From Sabellastarte sp. h YS-2021 (lineage: Eukaryota; Annelida; Polychaeta; Sabellida; Sabellidae): 64,000 bases of DNA. The position numbers and the translations under genes are program-made. Positions within the stretch are counted from its first letter, which is position 1; every line of letters starts with the position of its first letter. Location of the stretch: positions 154,032,881-154,096,880 of the forward strand of contig OZ024928.1 of NCBI GenBank assembly GCA_964017235.1. The letters run 5' to 3'. Positions 58,444 to 64,000 of the stretch are shown here, piece by piece. The notes beneath the pieces are model-generated. The model made no database searches. It was not told the DNA's origin and saw nothing but the letters and a program-made list of their open reading frames with translations.

Positions 58444-60121
58444 AGTTAGTGATTTCCTCCTCAGCCCTCTTGATTACTGCATCTGGAAAAAGTGTCGGGA
58501 TGTGAAGAGGTGCTGTGCGGAGTGCTGCAATAGTGTCCGGTTTGATACCCGACTTCACGTGGGTGAGATAGGCGTCCCGCCTTGCAAGGGTAAGGTTCCC
58601 CATGGAGATAAAAACAAATTCACTTAGATGCTCCATGGTCTTAGCAGCGGCCTGAGAGATGCTCGAGTTGAAATCCATCAGATACTTAAGTTCGTCCATG
58701 GTGTGAGCACTCTTTGAGGAACCTTTCCCTTTGCAGTCAGCACGAAGATTTCTAAGTTGTTCCTGCATGTCCTTCTGCACGCGGAAAAGACACCTGTTGA
58801 AACTAGCTGCCTGGTTACATATGACCGAGGCTTCGCGTGCAGATTTCTCCCACCTTCTCAGCGATTCCTGGGAGATGCGTCTAGACGCAGGTGGGGTAGA
58901 AGACAAACCGGACTGGCGGGATATCCGACTGAAACAGCTGTTGATTTTTGCAGACTCTGTACACCAGCCTGAGACAGCAGCAGGGTCAGCTTTGTGGTCG
59001 GTGGCAAGACCGTACCATCTGGATTGTGACTTCGCCGTCCTCAAGAAATGGTCCATTAACAGGCCACCGGCCTCTGAACTGCGGGAGGGATACCCCTCAA
59101 CCAAAGTTAAGTTCATCTTTGCTATCTTCTTACACAGCCAGTCTTCAGTCGGCATTTGGATGGATACCTTACCAGGTGTGACTGCCTTGGGTCCAGAAAA
59201 TGGATTATCATCTGACCCTGTATTAGCGCTGTCTAGTTCAGGAATGTCCGACCAACCCATGTACTCTCGTATGCCCTTCATCGTCTCTCTATATGTCTGT
59301 TCCTCTGAGGGAACTAGTTCAGGTTCAGCAGTACAATCCGGGTCATCTGAGAGCTCTCCTTCTTCCGTGTAGAGATCAACTGCCGGTCTATCTGATAAGT
59401 CACTCATAGAACCAGATTCACTAGAAACACTGTCCTTCCGGCTTTCATGAAGAGGTGGAGAGCCGGTGTCGGTCACAACTCTGGAGACAGGTCTGTTAGA
59501 AAGTTCCTTGCTAACCGACCGTGCCGCATGCTTACTCTTGGAGTGATGGCCGGAATCTGCCTGTCCAGAAGGTCGGTTCTGGTCGGTAGTTGAAAGGTCG
59601 GTGGGTTGATGCTGTGAAGCAGAGGAACCCTTGCCTGAATCGACGACGGAAGGCCTAGGAGGAGATCTTGATGAAGGTCGGTCGGTAGTAAGCTGGCTGG
59701 CTGGTTGATGCCCTGAGGCAGAGGAACCGATGCCAGTGCGCTTGGAAGAAACTGAAGACCCTTGCTGTGTGTCGGCAGGGAGCTGACTGGCTGGTTGATG
59801 CTGTGAAGCAGAGGAACCGTTGCCAGCGCGCTCTGTAGTGGTAGACTGAGAGTCCGACTCCGGCTGGCTGGCTGCCTGATGCGAAAACGCAGAGGAGGCT
59901 GTGCCAGTGCGCCCAGAAGGTTGAAAAAACGGCTCAGAGTCCCGGGGAATGTTGCTTGGTGGAGAATGAGCAGGAGTTAGCTTAACCTCTGAAGAAAAGG
60001 TCGGTTGGAAGGTCCTGGAGAGAAGCAAAACTTCTAACTTATTAAAGCGTGAGGACCACTTACTGTCCAGATCCGCTAACTTAGCGTCAGTTGAAGAAGA
60101 GTCTGATTTCTTGGTTTTCAC
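58235..60121 (-). CDS. DIRS-A gag-like ORF, main part (~628 codons)
   Basis: The middle and C-terminal part of the gag-like protein. Residues ~70-190 contain four repeats of a Ser/Gln-rich unit with the core S-S-A-S-x-H-Q-P-A-S-Q. An acidic stretch follows, then P-S-E-E-Q-T-Y-R-E-T-M (~270) and Y-M-G-W. A conserved globular-looking part begins at T-E-D-W-L-C-K-K-I and continues with E-G-Y-P-S-R-S-S-E-A-G-G-L and D-F-N-S-S-I-S-Q-A-A-A-K-T-M-E-H-L. The C-terminus is basic. The first in-frame codon is GTG overlapping the TGA of the upstream frame, so this part is probably joined to the upstream frame by a -1 shift or was separated from it by a small indel. The residue numbers are approximate. 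Confidence 0.75.
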   Translation of the reverse strand: MKTKKSDSSSTDAKLADLDSKWSSRFNKLEVLLLSRTFQPTFSSEVKLTPAHSPPSNIPRDSEPFFQPSGRTGTASSAFSHQAASQPESDSQSTTTERAGNGSSASQHQPASQLPADTQQGSSVSSKRTGIGSSASGHQPASQLTTDRPSSRSPPRPSVVDSGKGSSASQHQPTDLSTTDQNRPSGQADSGHHSKSKHAARSVSKELSNRPVSRVVTDTGSPPLHESRKDSVSSESGSMSDLSDRPAVDLYTEEGELSDDPDCTAEPELVPSEEQTYRETMKGIREYMGWSDIPELDSANTGSDDNPFSGPKAVTPGKVSIQMPTEDWLCKKIAKMNLTLVEGYPSRSSEAGGLLMDHFLRTAKSQSRWYGLATDHKADPAAVSGWCTESAKINSCFSRISRQSGLSSTPPASRRISQESLRRWEKSAREASVICNQAASFNRCLFRVQKDMQEQLRNLRADCKGKGSSKSAHTMDELKYLMDFNSSISQAAAKTMEHLSEFVFISMGNLTLARRDAYLTHVKSGIKPDTIAALRTAPLHIPTLFPDAVIKRAEEEITNFETKGHSSSSRNKGRYHPYDRPDRKSDRRQDKKGDKPPWKNIGKGRYRKPRGKASSYSTRPAKGQQPYK

Positions 60122-60507
60122 AGAGACCTTTTCCTTTGTTTCTTTTCCGGAGGCATAGAAGAAGCTGGAGATGTTACAGTCTGTGTAGCAGGTTCATTCT
60201 GGCCAACAACCCCGATGACGGAGACAGACGTAGGGTCAACCAGTTCAGTACTTTGCTTAGTGGGGGTGGCCGTAACAGACTTCCTTGCCTCACGTTTTTC
60301 TTTTTTGATCTTGTAGGAAGGAGTTGAGATCTGAGCTAACTGCTCTGGAGTAAAAGCTGAACAAAACTTACAATTTGTAGTGTCTTTGCTCTCCACACAG
60401 GGGTCTTTCCCTTTATTCTTCTCGCGACAACGCGCGCAGTAGGCATGCTGGTCAAAGATAGCCATAGCATGGCCACAAGCCCCACGTTTCTGGCCCGGGG
60501 ACGACAT
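60118..60507 (-). CDS. DIRS-A gag-like ORF, N-terminal part (129 aa)
   Basis: Starts with ATG at 60507, 130 nt inside the 5' inverted repeat. It contains a Cys/His cluster that looks metal-binding: A-C-G-H-A-M (10-15), H-A-Y-C-A-R-C-R (21-28), then Cys residues at ~37, ~45 and ~48 (N-C-K-F-C). The same cluster opens gag in DIRS-B (H-C-A-R-C-R-D-K at 62040) and DIRS-C. The tail is basic (K-K-Q-R-K-R). The stop (TGA, 60118-60120) overlaps the first codon of the next frame. Confidence 0.75.
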   Translation of the reverse strand: MSSPGQKRGACGHAMAIFDQHAYCARCREKNKGKDPCVESKDTTNCKFCSAFTPEQLAQISTPSYKIKKEKREARKSVTATPTKQSTELVDPTSVSVIGVVGQNEPATQTVTSPASSMPPEKKQRKRSL

Positions 60508-60639
60508 TCTGAGCTATAACCAGTAAATATCACTTTGCTATAAGCAAACTAAGAAAACTCCTCAAATATCCAGAGAAATTTTAAAAAGTTCAAACACTGA
60601 AAATATTCGCTTGCACAACTCTCGCGCCAAACGAAAAAA

Positions 60640-60826
60640 GATGCTATGACGTCACGGGCACTGGCCAGGAAGCAAGTACAAGAGGCGACACCTAGCGAGT
60701 GCACTTCAGGGCCGGCCGGCCAGTATGCATGCATACCGAATGACTTTTTCTGTCGTTTGGCGGGCCGGTCTGCGCCGACCGGAAAAGCAATTGTCCATTG
60801 GATAGGATGTATTAACGCAATAAAAT
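60640..60826. repeat. DIRS-A right (5') inverted terminal repeat
   Basis: Begins near AGATGCTATGACGTCACGGG and ends GTATTAACGCAATAAAAT. It is the inverted partner of 54331-54515, with an extra ~25-bp segment (60681-60706). It likely carries the promoter, but I saw no conclusive core promoter motif apart from a TGACGTCA site at 60648-60655, which is also present in DIRS-B and DIRS-C. Confidence 0.9.
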
Positions 60827-61042
60827 CAGTTTTTCAGGGTTGAGCTTCAATTTACTGAAAGACATCCGCTCTTGGACATCATGAAGGCAGGCATTTAGCT
60901 TGGCGAGAGCCAAAGAAGCATTCTAATGGGAGAGATGGATGTATAACTGAGTATCATCCGCATAAAAATGGAATTTAATATGCGGGTGGAGGCGAATAAT
61001 TTTACTAAGTGGTGTTGTATAGAGTGAAAACAGTAACGGACC
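60827..61042 (-). pseudogene. Split LINE, upstream part (RT fragment with YADD)
   Basis: Encodes the last part of the RT palm: [13 protein letters not shown], then the catalytic Y-A-D-D-T-Q-L-Y, and K-L-N-P-E-K-T just before DIRS-A begins. The continuing codons (F-I-V-F-G-S-K) resume at 54330. The 5' truncation point (61042) abuts DIRS-B gag. The intact LINE would be several times longer. Confidence 0.88.
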
Positions 61043-62204
61043 ATTGCCCTGCATTGTTTCTCTATAGTTCTGTTCTTCAGAAACTGGCTGGTCCTGGTCA
61101 ATGACAGTCTGATCTGGCTCATCAGATAACTTCCCTTCTTCAGTGTATAAGTCCAAGAGGGGTCTGTCGGACAATTCACTACCAGCATCTGAAGTAAGAC
61201 TACAGATGCTATCCCGTCTTGACTGGATCAGATGACAATGGTCAGTCAGTAGCAGAGGGTCGGTCAGTGTAAGGTTGGCGAGACTCAAGCTTGCCTGTGG
61301 ACTGAAGCTTAGCTGAAGGGTTGGTACCAGTGTTCAATTCCGGTGTCGGTTGACTGGTTTTAGTTTGACTGGTCGGCTGATGCTTAACAGCAGAGGAGCC
61401 AGATCCAGCAAACTTTGTCGATGAGGTCGGTCGGCTGGTCTGAGTTTGACTGGTTGGCTGATGGTTAACAGCAGAGGAGCCAGTACCAAGAAACTTTGTG
61501 CCAGAGATCGGTCGGCTGGTCACTGCTTTACTGGTCGGCTGATCCAGGAAGCTCTGTGGAAGTAGAAGGTTGGATGAAAGGCTCAGACACATTCTCAACT
61601 GAAGGTGGTGGTGAGTGAGTTGGTGTAACTTTCACATTAGAAGAAAAAGGCGGTTCAAAAGTCCTGGCCATCAACAAGGTTTCTAAGCGGTTGAAACGAT
61701 CTAACCACTTTTGATCCATGTTCTGCAATCTTAATTTCAGCACTAGCTTAGGTCTGAGGTGGCTTTTTAGTAGTAGAGGAAGACTTTTCTTTCTTAGCTT
61801 TCTTATCAGGTGGGGCGACAGAAGCAAGAGATTTAACAGCGCCCTGGTCATCTACAGCCCCAATAACAGACACGGTGGCAGGGTTGACAAGTGCTTCACT
61901 TTCCTTGGGGGGAGATGAAGGAGTAGCCAGTTGTTGACTTTGCTCAGGGGTGAAAGACTTGCAAATCTGGCAATCAGAGGACTGAGGATTTTCTACACAA
62001 AAGTCCTTACCCTTCCCTTTGTCCCTGCAACGTGCGCAGTGATAATGAGAGTCGAAACTCGCCATAATGTGTCAACAATTCCCTCTACATTGGCCAGGGG
62101 AAGACATGATGTGTCTGATATTCGTTAAGTACAAAAAACTGAAGAAATACTCAAAATAATGACAATATCTGAATAAATTCTGGCAGTAAAAATATTCTGT
62201 GTGC
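61043..62204 (-). pseudogene. DIRS-B gag, 5' part
   Basis: The start codon equivalent to DIRS-A is at 62107, but a stop follows within 12 codons; an open frame resumes at 62065 (M-A-S-F-D-S-H, then H-C-A-R-C-R-D-K). Two more frames carry the Ser-rich repeats (S-S-A-V-N-H-Q-P-T-S-Q and S-S-A-V-K-H-Q-P-T-S-Q, 61360-61490) and the acidic end [11 protein letters not shown]. The frame is then interrupted by the LINE at 61042. It is part of DIRS-B. Confidence 0.85.
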
Positions 62205-62411
62205 ACAGCTTCGCGCCAAACGAAAAAGATGCTATGACGTCACTCTGTCTAGACAGGAAGGAAGTATGATGCGCCACCTGGTGAGTGCACAGTACTGGGA
62301 CCGGCTGGCCGGTGGAAAAACAGGACGTCTTTTTCTGATGTTTGGCGGGCCGGTCTGCACTGACCGGATTAGCAATGGACCATTGGATAGGATGCATTAA
62401 CGCAATAAAAT
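62205..62411 (-). repeat. DIRS-B 5' inverted-repeat copy
   Basis: Contains CGCGCCAAACGAAAAAGATG, TGACGTCA, TTTGGCGGGCCGGTCTGCAC and the terminal CATTGGATAGGATGCATTAA plus CGCAATAAAAT, matching the right end of DIRS-A. Its partner at the 3' side of DIRS-B is missing. Confidence 0.88.
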
Positions 62412-64000
62412 AAGACCGCTCTATGCGGTCAGGGATCTGACCGGCCCCATCTGCTGGATGTGTTGTCGTGTCGCCCCCCCTCTTGTTGTATAGTAGGTGT
62501 CCATAGGAAGCTAGGGAGGAGCCATCACCTGCTGAGCAGCCACAAAGGATCCTAAATGGTAAGAGAGGTCCTTTTGGTTCTGACCAGAGAGATCCTTGAG
62601 ATAGAAAGATGTGAATGTGTTATGAGATTTCCAATGGCAGGCTTGGAGAATCTGGTCTGTTGAGACACCTACGTAAAAGGCTTTGGAAGCAGCAAATGCT
62701 CTGACATCATGGGCCTTAACCCCAGTAGGTCCATGTCGGCATTGCCCACTCTTGAATAACAAAACTTGACAGTGTTTTTAATCCAAGACAATATAGTAGA
62801 GCATTGGATATCCTTAGAGTGGCCCTGTTTGTGTGAGATAAACAGTAATGTTTTATCTTGTCTTGAATTTGCAGTAAGTTTTAAATAAATTGAGAGGGCC
62901 CTAATGGGGCAGAGTAGGATGTCCTTGCCTCTGTCGTCCCGAAAGTCTTGACAGCGAGAATAACCACTGGGGAGACTGCTTGGGTCCCTTCCCTTGCTAG
63001 CTGGTTCTTAGCAATAAAGGAGGGAGAAGGGGTGAGTTGAATTTGGTCCCAGTCGCCTAAACAAAGTAGTCCGTCCATGATCCTGGCGTGAATTTCGCTA
63101 CGTCTTTTACCAGAAGCTAGAGCTAGTAAGAAGACCGTTTTCCACATGGCGTATTTTAGAGAGGCCTCCTCCAGAGGCTCAAATGGAGGCTGTTTGAGCT
63201 GGTGGAGGACTAAGGAGAGGTCCCAACTGGGTATGTTTCTGGAGGCCTTCGGCTTATCCCTGTGGAAGCTGGCAATGAGTCTGGCTATTTCAGCATTATT
63301 GCTGATGTCCAAGGGAGCATAACCCAATGTGTCCGCGATTGCGGTCCTGTATCCCTCAATGGTGGATTGGCGTCTGTCTTTCTCGTTGAAGAGGAAAAAA
63401 ATTGCAGATGTCTTTTACAGAGGGAGCCCTGAAGTCCACCTGTTTTTCGATGCACCATCAGAAAACCGACCATTTAGATGCGTAGATGGCTCTAGTAGAG
63501 AGTCTTTGAGGTGCAGCAATTCTATCTGCCACTTCTGCAGTGAAGCCCTGGTTCTGGAGGACTGTACTCCTAGATACCAGGCGTGGAGGTTGAGGGATTC
63601 CGGGTGAGTGTGGAATTGGTTGTTCAGTGGTTGTTTGAGCAGCTAGCAGATTGGTGGGAGTTGTCTTGGGTGATCGAGACAGTTCCACCTGGTCCCCAAA
63701 CCACGGTTTTGTTGGCCAGCCCGGGGTTATGAGGATGTGCCTGCGTGACTGAGACAGTAAATTTTGGACCACTCTGGGTAGGACAGCAATGGGAGGAAAG
63801 GCTTACCCATGTTCTTCTAGATGTTCAGTGCGTCCACTGCCCGTGCTTGAGAATCTGGTATGGGTGAGATGTAGGTTGGAAGCTTCTTGTTTAGACTGGT
63901 CACGAACAGGTCTATTTGTGGGTGTTCCCAGAGTTGTGTGATCTGTTTGAAGATCTGAGGGGATAGAGACCACTCTGTATGTTGTATTTAGATCCTCCTG
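62412..64000 (-). mobile_element. DIRS-D: part of a further DIRS-like element, cut by the window edge
   Basis: A different subfamily from A-C, about two-thirds alike by eye in conserved parts. It covers the end of the methyltransferase-like region (T-P-G-W-P-T-K-P-W-F-G, about 63710) and the recombinase. A short non-coding stretch (62412-62510) follows the recombinase stop, after which DIRS-B begins. Upstream parts (gag, RT) lie beyond 64000. Confidence 0.85.
62511..63772 (-). pseudogene. DIRS-D tyrosine recombinase, broken
   Basis: The recombinase reads A-A-P-Q-R-L-S-T-R-A-I-Y-A-S-K-W (63460-63510), S-G-K-R-R-S-E-I with the catalytic Arg (63110), A-H-D-V-R, A-C-H-W-K-S and F-T-S-F-Y-L-K-D with His, Arg, His and Tyr (62590-62710). 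Frame changes near 63440, 62880 and 62760 break it. In 63458-63772 the methyltransferase-like end and the recombinase start share one frame, unlike in DIRS-A where they are in different frames. The stop is at 62511. Confidence 0.85.

Larger units (their letters stand above)
54331..60826 (-). mobile_element. DIRS-A: near-complete DIRS-like retrotransposon
   Basis: A 6.5-kb element transcribed on the minus strand. Order from 5' to 3': inverted repeat (60640-60826), gag-like frames (60118-60507 and 58235-60121), RT/RNase H/methyltransferase-like frame (55930-58443), tyrosine recombinase frame (55031-58165), internal complementary region (54584-54679), inverted repeat (54331-54515). DIRS elements copy themselves through a circular DNA and integrate by a tyrosine recombinase rather than a DDE integrase, so no target duplication is expected and none is seen. 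It sits inside a LINE. All long frames are open, which makes it the youngest layer of the stack. Its coding region is GC-richer than the surrounding host DNA. Confidence 0.93.

Noticed and set aside
57071..59372. Long plus-strand frames inside DIRS-A (for example 58731-59372, 213 codons)
   Set aside because: They are antisense shadows of gag and RT; no motifs and poor continuity in DIRS-B and DIRS-C.
48801..62411. Reading the whole 48.8-62.4 kb stretch as two tandem DIRS elements
   Set aside because: DIRS-B gag continues on the far side of the LINE and DIRS-A, so the arrangement is nested, not tandem.

Overview
This window looks like nuclear DNA from an animal, most likely a marine invertebrate and plausibly a mollusc. 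It is AT-rich and intron-rich, with spliceosomal junctions (polypyrimidine-AG acceptor, GTAAGT donors), tRNA- and 5S-derived SINEs, CR1/L2-like LINEs with short microsatellite tails, many short terminal-inverted-repeat elements, and DIRS-type tyrosine-recombinase retrotransposons. The taxonomic placement is inference; nothing read here fixes the species. I see no prokaryotic gene organisation.

Host gene (minus strand, 1-26.5 kb). Two exons of a furin/PC5/PACE4-like proprotein convertase can be read: the first coding exon (26226-26432: start codon, signal peptide, start of the prodomain) and the next exon (1736-1840: prodomain with the conserved D-Y-Y-H motif and an internal RRSKR site). They are separated by a 24.4-kb phase-0 intron, and the reading frame is continuous across it. 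The catalytic-domain exons must lie beyond the left edge. The donor site of the second exon is embedded in a 12-copy, 56-bp minisatellite (1107-1769). Each unit repeats the end of the exon plus its 5' splice site. This is the most unusual signal in the host-gene part.

The large intron and the region upstream of the gene (26.5-36 kb) hold old repeats: SINEs (one with a clear 11-bp target duplication), LINE 3' ends, a 5S rRNA-derived sequence, several MITE-like elements, tandem repeats and homopolymer runs. From 36.4 to 40.7 kb there is a cluster of MITEs that share GGGGCCG(A/T)-type ends. A 1.6-kb LINE is inserted in one of them with a 7-bp target duplication.

From 43.4 kb to the right edge the DNA is almost entirely DIRS-like retroelements, all on the minus strand. 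DIRS-C (43379-46835) is a truncated copy. DIRS-B (48801-53448 and 61043-62411) is a decayed copy split by a 5'-truncated LINE (53449-54330 and 60827-61042). That LINE is split in turn by DIRS-A (54331-60826), a nearly complete 6.5-kb element. DIRS-A has long open gag, RT/RNase H/methyltransferase-like and tyrosine recombinase frames, inverted terminal repeats, and an internal complementary region that matches its two joined ends. A fourth element, DIRS-D (62412-64000), abuts DIRS-B and runs off the window. The stack therefore records at least three successive insertions.
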